DNA of 64,000 bases. Origin: a bacterium. Its GTDB lineage: Bacteria; Zhuqueibacterota; QNDG01; JAGLOF01. The notes below the pieces were generated by a model. It was not told the origin of the DNA. It worked only from the letters and a program-made list of their open reading frames with translations, and searched no databases. Position numbers and translations under genes: made by a program. The stretch spans positions 34,516 to 98,515 of the forward strand of contig JAFGRY010000042.1 of NCBI GenBank assembly GCA_016934955.1, read 5' to 3'. Positions within the stretch are counted from its first letter, which is position 1. Each line of letters opens with the position of its first letter. This document shows, piece by piece, positions 27,676 through 36,493 of this stretch.

Positions 27676-28893
27676 TTATGCGAATGTTCCCTCCCGGTAC
27701 CGCCGTATCAGTCCGGGGACGATCTCAAAAAGATCGCCCACCAGACCGATATCGGCGGTCCCGAAGATGGGAGCAGAAGGATTCTTGTCAATGGCGATTA
27801 CGGTTTCCGCGGAGGACATGCCGACAACATGCTGAACAGCGCCGGAAATGCCGACCGCCACATAGAGTTTCGGGGCCACGGTCTTCCCGGTCTGCCCTAT
27901 CTGCCGGTCCGCGGATATCCAGCCGGCATCAACGGCGGCCCGGGAAGCGGCGACGGTACCGCCCAGAACCTCGGCCAGATCGGCGAGCATGCGAAAGGAG
28001 TCAGGACCGCCCAGGCCCCTTCCTCCGGCAATGATGACATCCGAGGCGTTGAGATTGAGACCCCCTTCCTGCCGCCTGAGCACCGAATCGATCACCAGTC
28101 GGCTCGCCAGGTCTTCCCGGCCCGGTTCAAAGCGGACAATTTCCCCGCCGGCGCGCCCGGGATCGATCGGCGCCGCTTCCATAACCCGGGGACGAACGGT
28201 GGCCATCTGGGGGCGATGTCCGGCACAGACAATACGCGCCATGATATTGCCGCCGAAGGCCGGCCGGGTCTGCAGCAGGTTGCCTGTTTCGGGATCTATC
28301 TCCAGACCGGTACAATCGGCGGTCAGTCCGGTTCCCAGCATGGTCGCGGCCCGGGGAATGAGGGCCCGCCCCACTGTCGTCGCCCCGGCCAGCACGATTT
28401 CCGGACGGTATGTTCGCACCAGCCGTACGAGAATACGGGCAAACGGCTCATCGCGGTAGAGACTCAGCTCCGGATGACCGGCCAGGATCACCCGGTCGGC
28501 GCCATGCAGAAAAAGCGGAGAGAGCCGTGACTCATCCATGTCCGCAAGGACAACCGCGGTGAGAACGGCGCCGCGGGAACGCGCCAGTCGCGCGCCGGCT
28601 CCCAGCAGCTCAAACACCACCGGGTGAAATGCGTCATCGACGGTTTCGGCGTACACCCAGACACCGGACCAGTCACCGGGATTCACCGCCATCCGTGACG
28701 TCCGGATCAGCTCAATCGCCCCGGCCGGACATTGTTTCACGCAGGCGCCGCAGAGTGTGCAGACGGATTGGTCCACCGACGCGGTCCCGCCGCGCATTGA
28801 CAGCGCCCCGAAGGGACAGGCCGGCAGACAGAGCTCACAGCCGGCACAGCGTTCCTCATGGATGATCAGACCGCTCGTGTTTCTGTCAGGCAT
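27676..28893 (-). CDS. etfA: Electron transfer flavoprotein alpha subunit with N-terminal 2x[4Fe-4S] ferredoxin domain
   Basis: A 405-residue protein. Residues 1-70 form a bacterial ferredoxin domain: CAGCELCLPACP and CTLCGACVKQCP, two complete cluster sets. The Etf alpha domain follows, with the FAD-binding C-terminus VIIAGGRGLGGPDSF, QIGQTGKTVAPKLYVAVGIS, GAVQHVVGMSSAETVIAI and GLVGDLFEIVP. Ferredoxin-fused EtfA is typical of anaerobes, for example LctC of the Acetobacterium lactate dehydrogenase complex. ATG 28893 overlaps the etfB stop by eight bases, which sets the start. Partner dehydrogenase: the GlcD-like protein at 10.8-12.4 kb is a candidate. Confidence 0.9.
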   Translation of the reverse strand: MPDRNTSGLIIHEERCAGCELCLPACPFGALSMRGGTASVDQSVCTLCGACVKQCPAGAIELIRTSRMAVNPGDWSGVWVYAETVDDAFHPVVFELLGAGARLARSRGAVLTAVVLADMDESRLSPLFLHGADRVILAGHPELSLYRDEPFARILVRLVRTYRPEIVLAGATTVGRALIPRAATMLGTGLTADCTGLEIDPETGNLLQTRPAFGGNIMARIVCAGHRPQMATVRPRVMEAAPIDPGRAGGEIVRFEPGREDLASRLVIDSVLRRQEGGLNLNASDVIIAGGRGLGGPDSFRMLADLAEVLGGTVAASRAAVDAGWISADRQIGQTGKTVAPKLYVAVGISGAVQHVVGMSSAETVIAIDKNPSAPIFGTADIGLVGDLFEIVPGLIRRYREGTFA

Positions 28894-29692
28894 TGTCGTT
28901 CCCTCCCGGCGGCAGTGACACTGCTTGTACCCCGGCGATAAACGCGTCCGTAAGCAATCGGAGATCACCCCGTACGATCCGGCCGCCCTCCCGCTTCGGG
29001 GGCGCGAAGATGCCGTCCACCCAGGTGGGTGACCCGGTGAGTCCGCAGCGGCCGGGATCGGCCCCGATATCCCCCGCACCCCACACGGTGACTCCGCTGT
29101 TTCGCGCGAACAGCTGCCGCCCGAGAGAAGGAAAGCGGGGAGCGTGTATATCCTTGACGACCGTCACCACACAGGGAAGAGACGAGGTCACGATGTCGGA
29201 CCCCGATTCCGCGGACCGTTCCACGGTAATGGACCCGTTTCCCGACGAAACGATCCGTTTGGCGAAACAGATCTGCGGCCAGTCGAGCTGGGCCGCGATC
29301 CCGGGACCGACCTGGGCGGTATCGCCGTCAACCGCCTGTTTGCCGCAGAACACAAGGTCAACCTGCGAAAGCGCCCGCAGGCCCATGGCCAGCGCGTAGG
29401 ATGTTGCCAGAGTATCGGCTCCGGCAAAGGCCCGGTCGCTGAGAAGCACGCCCCTGTCGGCCCCCAGGGCCATGGCGGTACGGAGCACCGACTCCGCCTG
29501 GGGCGGTCCCATGGACAGGGCGGTGACCCTCCCCCCGCACTGTTCGCGAATCCGTACCGCCGCTTCGATAGCCCAGGCATCGAATGGATTCATCGTCCCG
29601 GCAACCCCTTCTCTGACCAGGGTATTGGTCTCAGGATCGATGGAAATCTCGGATGTGTCCGGAACCTGTTTCACACAGACCGCTATATGCAT
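28886..29692 (-). CDS. etfB: Electron transfer flavoprotein beta subunit
   Basis: A 268-residue Etf beta subunit: IAVCVKQVPDTSEISID at the N-terminus, MNPFDAWAIEAAV, and FCGKQAVDGDTAQVGPGIA. The DGDTAQVGP wording is the form I associate with anaerobic, potentially electron-bifurcating Etfs rather than the mitochondrial type; this is recollection, not a computed comparison. It starts 15 bases after the GntR-type regulator gene, with GGAAGG before ATG, and overlaps etfA. The three genes form one unit. Confidence 0.9.
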   Translation of the reverse strand: MHIAVCVKQVPDTSEISIDPETNTLVREGVAGTMNPFDAWAIEAAVRIREQCGGRVTALSMGPPQAESVLRTAMALGADRGVLLSDRAFAGADTLATSYALAMGLRALSQVDLVFCGKQAVDGDTAQVGPGIAAQLDWPQICFAKRIVSSGNGSITVERSAESGSDIVTSSLPCVVTVVKDIHAPRFPSLGRQLFARNSGVTVWGAGDIGADPGRCGLTGSPTWVDGIFAPPKREGGRIVRGDLRLLTDAFIAGVQAVSLPPGGNDNA

Positions 29693-29707
29693 ATGCCTTC
29701 CTTCATG

Positions 29708-30811
29708 CTAACGCCGGCCGGGCCGAAGTTCCGCGACTGAACTTCGCTCGACGAGACGGGATGTCAGCACCCTTTCCACCCATTCCCCTGTGTCGCCATG
29801 CACACGCCGCATCACCTGCTTCATGCTCTCCACCCCCATCTCATAGATCGGCTGGTGCATGGTGGTCAGCGGGACAGACACCGAATGCGGGATGTTCAGA
29901 TCATCATATCCCACCAGTGATATGTCAGCGGGGATACGGATCCCCATGTCATCCGCCGCCGCCATCACCTGATAGGCGATACGGTCATGGCCGGCGAACA
30001 CGGCGCTGAAACCGGGATATCGTTTCAGGAGCGCCCGTGCCTGCTGTTCACACTTCTTTTCGCTGAAGGGATCATCGGTGGTCACGATCAACTCAGGCGA
30101 CGGAGTGACACCCGCCTCCGCGAGAGCGGCATGGAACCCGGCCAGCCGGGCCCGCTCCGAACTGTATAATGTGCTTAAAATGACGGCAACCCGGGTGTGC
30201 CCCAGAGAGACGAGATGGCGTACCGCCGTCCGGCCTCCTTCGAAATTATCCGTGGTCACCAGATCACACTCGGCGTCCGCCAGGGGCCTGTCCGCCAGGA
30301 CAACCGGAATCCCCCGCTGGCGGAATGTTTCCAGAATACGGATATTCTGCTGATCCGGCGCCGCCGTGGGGACGAAGATGACGCCTCCCACCCTGTGTTC
30401 GATCAGCCGATCCGCATGGTGTGCCGCCTTGATCGCGAGGTCGTCGGTATTACAGAGAATGAGGCTGTACTGACTTCGCGCCGCTTCATCCTGGGCACCT
30501 CTGGCAAGTTCAGGGGCATACCCTGACCGGATGTCGGGAATGAGAATCCCGATAAGCGGACGCTGGTCCCGGGTTTGTTCCCGACTGAGCACGAAAGTGC
30601 CCAGGCGGCGTTTCCGCTCCAGATGGCCCATGTTCACCAGGTTCTGCACCGCCTGACGTATGGTGGCCCGGGCAAGCCCGGTGATGCCCGACAGCTCTTC
30701 CTCGGTGGGGATGCGGTCACCCGGCTTGAACACGCCCTGATCGATCTGTTCCATCAGCCAGGTCTGCAGCTGGAAATACTGGGGAACGGGACTGTTTTTA
30801 TCGATGATCAT
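29708..30811 (-). CDS. GntR-LacI hybrid transcription regulator
   Basis: A 367-residue regulator with an N-terminal GntR winged helix (PVPQYFQLQTWLMEQIDQG, GDRIPTEEELSGITGLARAT, MGHLERKRRLGTFV) and a C-terminal LacI-type sugar-binding domain (IGILIPDIRSGYAPELARGA, HTRVAVILS). This architecture is that of AraR-like repressors of sugar genes. It is the first gene of a GntR-etfB-etfA unit and is preceded by a perfect inverted repeat, suggesting autoregulation. The adjacent Rbs-type ABC operon is another likely target. Effector unknown. Confidence 0.88.
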   Translation of the reverse strand: MIIDKNSPVPQYFQLQTWLMEQIDQGVFKPGDRIPTEEELSGITGLARATIRQAVQNLVNMGHLERKRRLGTFVLSREQTRDQRPLIGILIPDIRSGYAPELARGAQDEAARSQYSLILCNTDDLAIKAAHHADRLIEHRVGGVIFVPTAAPDQQNIRILETFRQRGIPVVLADRPLADAECDLVTTDNFEGGRTAVRHLVSLGHTRVAVILSTLYSSERARLAGFHAALAEAGVTPSPELIVTTDDPFSEKKCEQQARALLKRYPGFSAVFAGHDRIAYQVMAAADDMGIRIPADISLVGYDDLNIPHSVSVPLTTMHQPIYEMGVESMKQVMRRVHGDTGEWVERVLTSRLVERSSVAELRPGRR

Positions 30812-30828
30812 GGGTGCGGCCCTGGTAT

Positions 30829-30856
30829 TTGTCTAATTGTATAGACAAATATACAA
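30829..30856. promoter_or_regulatory. Inverted-repeat operator of the GntR-type regulator
   Basis: TTGTCTA (30829-30835) and TAGACAA (30842-30848) form a perfect 7-bp inverted repeat with a 6-base spacer. A second pair, TTGTAT (30837-30842) and ATACAA (30851-30856), overlaps it. The site is 18 bases upstream of the regulator start and overlaps a TACAAT that could be the minus-strand -10 box. Size and position fit a GntR-family operator. Confidence 0.65.
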
Positions 30857-30863
30857 AAAAGAA

Positions 30864-30899
30864 AACCGCATGTCAAGCAGTATTTCGGCACATGCGGTT
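30864..30899. terminator. Bidirectional terminator between ABC operon and GntR promoter
   Basis: AACCGCATG (30864-30872) pairs with CATGCGGTT (30891-30899). T-rich tracts follow on both strands (TTTTTT on the plus strand, TTTTCTTTTTT on the minus strand). Lying just past the stop of the substrate-binding protein gene on the minus strand, it ends the ABC-transporter transcript. Confidence 0.8.
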
Positions 30900-30906
30900 T
30901 TTTTGT

Positions 30907-31857
30907 TTATTCAGCGCTGTCCGGTCCGGCAGTCACGAGCGTGATCGGCACCGGTATTTCCCGGGGCACTGATTCTCCAGCAAGCAGGCGATAGGCGTTC
31001 AGCACCGCCTGCCTGCCCATTTCCTGCGGGTGCTGCGCCACCGACGCGGTCATGGTACCGGCTGCTATGGCATCCCTGGCATCCTGCAGCGCGTCGAACC
31101 CGATGACGAGAATATCCCCCTCCCTTCCCGCGGCGGCGATTGCTTCGAGGGCGCCCAGGGCCATGAGGTCATTACAGGCAAACAGCCCGTCGGTTTCCGG
31201 ATGGGCCTGAAGAATATTCTGAAAGACCGTGTACCCCTGGTCCCGTTCCCAGTTAGCGGTCTGGGAAGCGACAACCGTGATCCCCGGCGCGTCGTTCAGG
31301 GCATCGAGAAATCCCCGCTTTCTCTCATCTCCTGTTTCATGTCCGGGAATCCCTTCGAGAAGGGCGACCCTGCCGGTACCGTTCAGCCGGGCAATGATCT
31401 CCCGTCCGGCCAGCACCCCCCCCTGATAATTGTCGGAACCGATGAAGCAGGCGGTGGTGCCGCCGCTTTCCCGCAGGGTTTCGGTATCGACCCGGGTGTC
31501 CACCACCAGTACGGGAATAGCATCCCTGTTCGCCTTGACGATTGCGGGCACGATTTCCCGGGATCCGCAGGGCGCCACGCAGAGAGCGTTCACCCGGCGC
31601 TGAATCAGGTTTTCGATGATCTGCATCTGTTTTTCCACATCGACTTCCCGTTCAGGGCCCTGAACGATGAGCCTTACCCCCAGGGAATCGGCGGCCCGGC
31701 GCGCGCCCTGTTCCATATCCATGAAAAAGGGATGATTCAGGGTTTTTACGACCAGGGCGATCTGGACGGCGCCGTCACCGCTTCCCCGCTGACACCCGGC
31801 GAGCGCCGTCAGAATACCGATGCCGAGCACAGTCACCCATACCGATACGCGTTTCAT
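30907..31857 (-). CDS. Sugar ABC transporter substrate-binding lipoprotein (RbsB-like)
   Basis: A 316-residue periplasmic binding protein. The signal peptide ends in a canonical lipobox LAGC (Cys22). Family stretches are VVKTLNHPFFMDMEQGARRA, LIVQGPEREVDVEKQMQIIE, SDNYQGGVLAGREI and DGLFACNDLMALGALEAI. It delivers a sugar or polyol to the permease encoded upstream in the operon (gene order ATPase, permease, binding protein). The ligand is not evident; ribose, allose or an inositol are all within this family's range. Confidence 0.9.
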   Translation of the reverse strand: MKRVSVWVTVLGIGILTALAGCQRGSGDGAVQIALVVKTLNHPFFMDMEQGARRAADSLGVRLIVQGPEREVDVEKQMQIIENLIQRRVNALCVAPCGSREIVPAIVKANRDAIPVLVVDTRVDTETLRESGGTTACFIGSDNYQGGVLAGREIIARLNGTGRVALLEGIPGHETGDERKRGFLDALNDAPGITVVASQTANWERDQGYTVFQNILQAHPETDGLFACNDLMALGALEAIAAAGREGDILVIGFDALQDARDAIAAGTMTASVAQHPQEMGRQAVLNAYRLLAGESVPREIPVPITLVTAGPDSAE

Positions 31858-31869
31858 ATCACACTCCTT

Positions 31870-32817
31870 TCAGCGTCGCTGTTTTTTCAATCCCATATCG
31901 ATCAGCACCGCGGCGATGATGACTGATCCGATGATGATCTGCTGGATAAAGGAGGAGACCCCAAGCAGATTCAGTCCGTTCCGCAGTGATCCCATGATAA
32001 AGGCGCCGATGAGCGTTCCCCCCACCGATCCTTCGCCCCCCATGAGACTGGTGCCGCCGATGACCGTGGCCGCGATTGCGTCGAGCTCGTACATCATGCC
32101 GGCGATGGGCTGGGCCGAATTAAGACGGGCGGTGAGCAGAATGGCCGCCGAACCGCTCAGGAGACCGGAGAGACCGTAGATCATTGTTTTGTAGAGACGA
32201 ACATTCACGCCCGAGAGAAAGGCGGCCTCCTCGTTGCCGCCGATGGCGTAGGCGTACCGGCCCAGCCGGGTCCGTTTCAGCACCCCATGGGCCGCCGCGT
32301 AGATGACGACCATGAGCAGCACCGAAGCCGGTATTCCCGCCACGGTACCGTTGGCGATGAATCTGAAACCGGTGTCAAACCCGGAAACCGGACGCCCCCC
32401 GGTAAAAAGCAGGGCCGCGCCCCGGGCCACACTCATCATGCCCAGGGTGGCGATGAATGGCGGCAGTTTTCCCCAGGAGATGAACAATCCGTTTATCAGT
32501 CCGCAGACAAGCCCGGTTCCCAGGCCGAGTGCCAGCGCCGCGGGCAGCGGCGCGCCCGCCTGCAGCGCCCTGGCCAGGACGACCCCCGCAAAGGCAAGAA
32601 TGGACCCGACGGAGAGATCGATCCCCGCCGAGATGATGACAAAGGTCATCCCCACCGCTATGATGGCATTGATGGAGGTCTGCTGCGCCACATTGAGCAG
32701 ATTGCTGACTGTAAAAAAATAGGGCGTGAGCAGCCAGAAAATGAAGAGCAGCAGGAAGAGCCCGATGAGAGTGCCGAACTGACGGCCGTGATGGTGTATC
32801 CATGATGTGACAGCCAT
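31870..32817 (-). CDS. Sugar ABC transporter permease (RbsC-like)
   Basis: A 315-residue membrane protein of the ribose/xylose permease family (BPD_transp_2). Signatures are GMTFVIISAGIDLSVGSILA, GLVCGLINGLFISWGKLPPF, GRYAYAIGGNEEAAFLSGVN and ATVIGGTSLMGGEGSVGGTL. It begins one base after the ATPase stop codon with GGAGAA overlapping that gene's end, so the two are coupled. It should form the membrane channel of the CUT2-class importer. Confidence 0.92.
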   Translation of the reverse strand: MAVTSWIHHHGRQFGTLIGLFLLLFIFWLLTPYFFTVSNLLNVAQQTSINAIIAVGMTFVIISAGIDLSVGSILAFAGVVLARALQAGAPLPAALALGLGTGLVCGLINGLFISWGKLPPFIATLGMMSVARGAALLFTGGRPVSGFDTGFRFIANGTVAGIPASVLLMVVIYAAAHGVLKRTRLGRYAYAIGGNEEAAFLSGVNVRLYKTMIYGLSGLLSGSAAILLTARLNSAQPIAGMMYELDAIAATVIGGTSLMGGEGSVGGTLIGAFIMGSLRNGLNLLGVSSFIQQIIIGSVIIAAVLIDMGLKKQRR

Positions 32818-32818
32818 G

Positions 32819-34306
32819 CTATTCTCCTATGGCGTAATGCAGTATGCGTTCCTGGGTCGCCTCTTCGGACGAGAGCTCCGCGGCAACGCGCCCCCTGTGT
32901 ATCACAATGATCCGGTCGCTCATGCCGAGTATTTCCGGCAGCTCGGAAGAGATCATGAGTATAGCGGCCCCGGCGGCGGTCAGCTGATTCATCCACTGGT
33001 AAATCTCGACCTTCGACCCCACATCGATGCCCCTGGTCGGTTCATCGAAAATGAGAATGTCGGCCAGGGAGCAGAGCCATTTCGCCAGCACCACTTTTTG
33101 CTGGTTGCCGCCGCTCAGGTAGAGGGTTTTCCGGTCCATCCCCGGAGTGCGGATACGAAGCTCCCGAATAAACCGCTGTGCTGTCTCCTTCTCCCCGTGG
33201 ATGCGCAGCAGTCCCATGCGGGTGAACCGTTTCAGTCCCGGAAGCGTGATATTTTCTCTTACCGAAAGGTCGAGCACCAGCCCCTGGGACTTTCGGTCCT
33301 CGGTCAGAAAGCCCATACCGTACCCGATGGCGGCTCCCGGATCAGTGACGGCCGTCTCCCTGCCGTGGATACGGACGGTGCCCGAATCGAGACGGTCGAT
33401 GCCGAAGAGGGCCCGGGCGATCTCCGTGCGCCCCGATCCCATGAGTCCGGCCATGCCGAGTATCTCTCCCCGGTGCAGGGTAAATGTCACATCGGTGAAC
33501 GATCCTGAACGGGACAGCCCCGCACCTTCCAGCACCGGTTCACCCCGCTCCGGTCTGATGCGCGGGTACTGCTCCTCGAGCTCCCGGTTCACCATGAGCC
33601 GGACCAGATCCTCGCGGGATGTTTCGGCAATGGTGCGGCGACCCGCAACACGGCCGTCTCTCAGCACCGTAACCCGGTCGCCGATGGTAAACAGTTCTTC
33701 CATGCGGTGGGAAATATAGATCACCCCCACACCCCGCTTCTTCAACGCGGCAAGGGTGGCAAACAGTCTGTCGATTTCTACATCCGAGAGAGCCGATGTC
33801 GGTTCGTCCATGATGAGAATGCGGGCATCGATAGAAAGGGCCCGCACGATCTCGACCATCTGCTGCTCGGCCACGCCCAGGGCAGAGACCGGTGTGCGGG
33901 CATCCAGGTTCAGATCCAGCCCGTCAAGTCCGTTTTGCGCCTCTTTCATGAGACGCTCCTGGCTGATCACTCCCCATCCGGGCCCCTGTTCACGTCCGAG
34001 AAAAATATTTTCTCCGGCCGAGAGATGAGGGACCAGGTTCAGCTCCTGATAGATGATCCCGATTCCCAGTCCCCGGGCGTGGGCCGGACCGGCAATGTCC
34101 ACCGTGCGCCCCGACAGCTCGATGGTACCCGAGGTTTTCCGCACCGCACCGCTCAGTATTTTTACCAGAGTGGACTTGCCGGCGCCGTTCTCGCCCAGAA
34201 GCACATGCACTTCACCGCTCTCGAGATCGAAATCAACCCTGTCAAGGGCCGTGACTCCGGGATAGATCTTTGTGATGGCCTGCATGCGCAGGAGAGTCTG
34301 TTTCAT
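32819..34306 (-). CDS. Sugar ABC transporter ATPase with duplicated nucleotide-binding domains (RbsA-like)
   Basis: A 495-residue CUT2-class ATPase. The first domain has Walker A GENGAGKSTLVKIL, signature LGVAEQQMVEIVRALS and Walker B ILIMDEPTSALSD. The second has the degenerate Walker A GLMGSGRTEIARALF and LSGGNQQKVVLAKWL with LIFDEPTRGIDVGSK, as usual for RbsA/MglA proteins. It is the first gene of the importer operon; a 180-base gap separates it from the divergent HAD gene. Substrate unknown. Confidence 0.93.
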   Translation of the reverse strand: MKQTLLRMQAITKIYPGVTALDRVDFDLESGEVHVLLGENGAGKSTLVKILSGAVRKTSGTIELSGRTVDIAGPAHARGLGIGIIYQELNLVPHLSAGENIFLGREQGPGWGVISQERLMKEAQNGLDGLDLNLDARTPVSALGVAEQQMVEIVRALSIDARILIMDEPTSALSDVEIDRLFATLAALKKRGVGVIYISHRMEELFTIGDRVTVLRDGRVAGRRTIAETSREDLVRLMVNRELEEQYPRIRPERGEPVLEGAGLSRSGSFTDVTFTLHRGEILGMAGLMGSGRTEIARALFGIDRLDSGTVRIHGRETAVTDPGAAIGYGMGFLTEDRKSQGLVLDLSVRENITLPGLKRFTRMGLLRIHGEKETAQRFIRELRIRTPGMDRKTLYLSGGNQQKVVLAKWLCSLADILIFDEPTRGIDVGSKVEIYQWMNQLTAAGAAILMISSELPEILGMSDRIIVIHRGRVAAELSSEEATQERILHYAIGE

Positions 34307-34489
34307 AGCGGTTCACTCTTTGCTCTTGGTAGACGCGCTCATTCGAAGCCGCGCGGGGAAACGAGGCGGCATCCCGGCCGGCACCGGCACGGGAACCTCC
34401 GCCCGATCCAGCCATTGCTTTTTCACATATAATTGGCTATCTTTGGATCGAACATCATGCCAATTCATTGACGGTATCAGGTCTGCACT

Positions 34490-35269
34490 ATGCCACGACA
34501 ACCGGTTCTCGCACTCGATTTCGACGGTGTCATCGCCGACTCCCTCAGGGAGTGCCTGGTTGTATCATTGAACGCCTGGCGGACGCTCAGCAGTCGCGGC
34601 GACACCATCACTTCCCTGCCCGAAGTCGATTCCGGCCTTGAAGCGGCCTTCCGCCGCCTGCGGCCCTTCATTCGCACCGGCGAGGACTACATCCTGATCC
34701 AGATGGCCCTGGAAGCGGGGGTAACGATAGAAAACCAGCTGGACTTCGATCGTTTCGCCGCCTCGTATACGGACGATCGTTCCACGCTGCGGCATGCCTT
34801 CTACGCCGCCAGGACCGCACTGTGCAGCGGCCAGCATGAACGATGGCTCGAGCTCAACCCTCTCTACCCGGGAATGGCGGACCTGCTTCGGCTGTGGCCC
34901 GACCCCGACCGGCTCCTCATTATCTCAACCAAGCGAAGCGATTTCATCGCCGCCATCCTCACGGGCAATGCCATTTCCTTCCCGGACGACGCCCTCTACT
35001 ACGCCGGCCCCGGGCACTCAAAACGGTCCATCATCGAAGCGCTGCTGAAGGAGCGGTCACTTTCGCCCGGCCTGTTCAATTTTGTCGACGACCAGGTCGA
35101 CACGCTCCGGAAAGTGGCACCCACGGGTGTGCGCTGTTTCCTGGCGGCCTGGGGCTACACCGGCAGCGAGCAGATCCGTTCAGCCGCAACAGCGGGCATT
35201 ACCGTAAGGGGCCTCGATGCATTTCTCGGGGAATGGCAGAAACAGCGGAACACCGGACCGGCTCACTGA
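34490..35269 (+). CDS. HAD-superfamily hydrolase
   Basis: A 259-residue HAD phosphatase, the only plus-strand gene in the first 54 kb. Motif I is ALDFDGVIADS, motif II IISTKRSDF, motif III is probably the Lys in GHSKRSIIEA and motif IV NFVDDQVDTL. A long helical cap lies between motifs I and II. It is divergent from the ABC operon and convergent with the PfkB kinase gene, ending about 30 bases from it. A TATAAT at 34428-34433 could serve it. Substrate not predictable. Confidence 0.78.
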   Translation: MPRQPVLALDFDGVIADSLRECLVVSLNAWRTLSSRGDTITSLPEVDSGLEAAFRRLRPFIRTGEDYILIQMALEAGVTIENQLDFDRFAASYTDDRSTLRHAFYAARTALCSGQHERWLELNPLYPGMADLLRLWPDPDRLLIISTKRSDFIAAILTGNAISFPDDALYYAGPGHSKRSIIEALLKERSLSPGLFNFVDDQVDTLRKVAPTGVRCFLAAWGYTGSEQIRSAATAGITVRGLDAFLGEWQKQRNTGPAH

Positions 35270-35301
35270 TGCGGTCGCGGGGCCATCTTCCCGCCCATTC
35301 A

Positions 35302-36381
35302 CTACCGTTTTACCCGAGCGTTCCCCTCCCAGATGCTCCAGACCTCTTCTTCGTCCGCCGGCTGTGCATAGTCTGTCAGCATGGTGACCGCCAGCGCGCC
35401 TGTCGCCCACCCGAACTGGATCCACTGCTCCGGATCCCAGCCTTTCAGGATGGCGTAGAGCATGCCTCCGACAAATCCGTCTCCGCCGCCGATACGGTCG
35501 AGCACCGTAATGTCCCGGGGCTGGACCACGTGAAACCGGTCTCCTTCGGCCATGACGGCGCCCCAGAGATGGTGATTGGCGCTTACAACCTGTCGCAGGG
35601 TGGTGGCGAACACGGATGCATCGGGAAAGGATTCTTTCACCCGGCCGATCATCTCTTTGAATCCCTCGATTTTCGCCGCGAGATCCCGCCCGCCCGCTTC
35701 CGGACCGCGAATGCCCAGGCAGAGCTGAAAATCCTCTTCGTTGCCCACCAGAATATCGGCCATAGAGGCGATCTCGCTGAAGACCGCATGCAGATCGTCC
35801 TCCCGGCCTTTCCAGAACGAAGCACGATGATTGAGATCGAATGATATGCGGGTACCGTGATTTTTCGCGGCCCTGGCCAGGTCGAGACAGAACCTGCTTG
35901 TCTCACCGGAAAGGGCGCCGATGAGGCCCGAAAGGTGGATGATCTGTACACCCTCCTCACCAAATATGCGATCCAGGTCGAAATACCCAGTGGTAAGGAG
36001 ACGCCCCACTTCCCCGGCCCGGTCGTTGTAGACCCGCGGTCCCCGGGAGCCGTATCCGCAGTCGGCTACATTGATCTGATGCCGTACACCCCAGGGACCG
36101 TCCGGCGCGATGTCCGGTCCTTCCACGTCCATGTGCCGGGACGCGAGATTGTCCTTGATCTTCCGGGCCAGGGGACTGCCTTTCACAAAGGCGGTGAGCA
36201 CCTTGACCGGCATGCCCAGATGAGATGCCACACTGGCCACATTGGATTCGGCGCTGGTCACCGTCATGCGAAATGTATCACTGGCGTGCACAGGCTGCCC
36301 CGCCTCCGGGAGAACGCGCAGCCCCATGCTGGTGGGAACCAGCAGCGAGTATCTGCAGTTTTTTTTCAGATCGATGCTCAT
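35302..36381 (-). CDS. PfkB-family sugar-acid kinase (2-keto-3-deoxygluconate kinase-like)
   Basis: A 359-residue ribokinase-fold kinase. It has TSAESNVASVASHLGMPVKV near the N-terminus, FDLNHRASFWKG in the centre as in KDG kinases, and the C-terminal signature LDRIGGGDGFVGGMLYAILK with the catalytic Asp. KDG kinases make KDPG for cleavage to pyruvate and glyceraldehyde-3-phosphate. Here it is the last gene of an operon with UxaE, mannonate oxidoreductase, 6-phosphogluconate dehydrogenase and a LarA homologue. With no mannonate dehydratase in the window, gluconate is an alternative substrate to consider. AGAGGTG upstream sets the start. Confidence 0.82.
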   Translation of the reverse strand: MSIDLKKNCRYSLLVPTSMGLRVLPEAGQPVHASDTFRMTVTSAESNVASVASHLGMPVKVLTAFVKGSPLARKIKDNLASRHMDVEGPDIAPDGPWGVRHQINVADCGYGSRGPRVYNDRAGEVGRLLTTGYFDLDRIFGEEGVQIIHLSGLIGALSGETSRFCLDLARAAKNHGTRISFDLNHRASFWKGREDDLHAVFSEIASMADILVGNEEDFQLCLGIRGPEAGGRDLAAKIEGFKEMIGRVKESFPDASVFATTLRQVVSANHHLWGAVMAEGDRFHVVQPRDITVLDRIGGGDGFVGGMLYAILKGWDPEQWIQFGWATGALAVTMLTDYAQPADEEEVWSIWEGNARVKR

Positions 36382-36403
36382 ACAGTCACCTCTGTATCAA
36401 AAG

Positions 36404-36493
36404 AATTCATAATTCATGAGCCAAAACATCGCTTTGCGAGGCTCATGGAGCAAACGTCGCTACGCGGCTCTCATAATGTATAATTCATAATTA
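36404..36493. repeat. Palindromic repeat element with two units (REP/MITE-like)
   Basis: The element is bounded by AATTCATAATT at both ends (36404-36414 and 36482-36492). Unit 1 is a hairpin with perfect 8-bp arms CATGAGCC (36415-36422) and GGCTCATG (36440-36447). Unit 2 has GAGC (36448-36451) and GCTC (36467-36470) around a similar core, with CGCTTTGCG versus CGCTACGCG. It abuts the LarA stop codon. A third related hairpin occurs at 39257-39285. Confidence 0.6.

Noticed and set aside
36404..36493. CRISPR-like repeats between the LarA and kinase genes
   Set aside because: There are only two palindromic units without regular spacers or cas genes; a REP/MITE element fits better.
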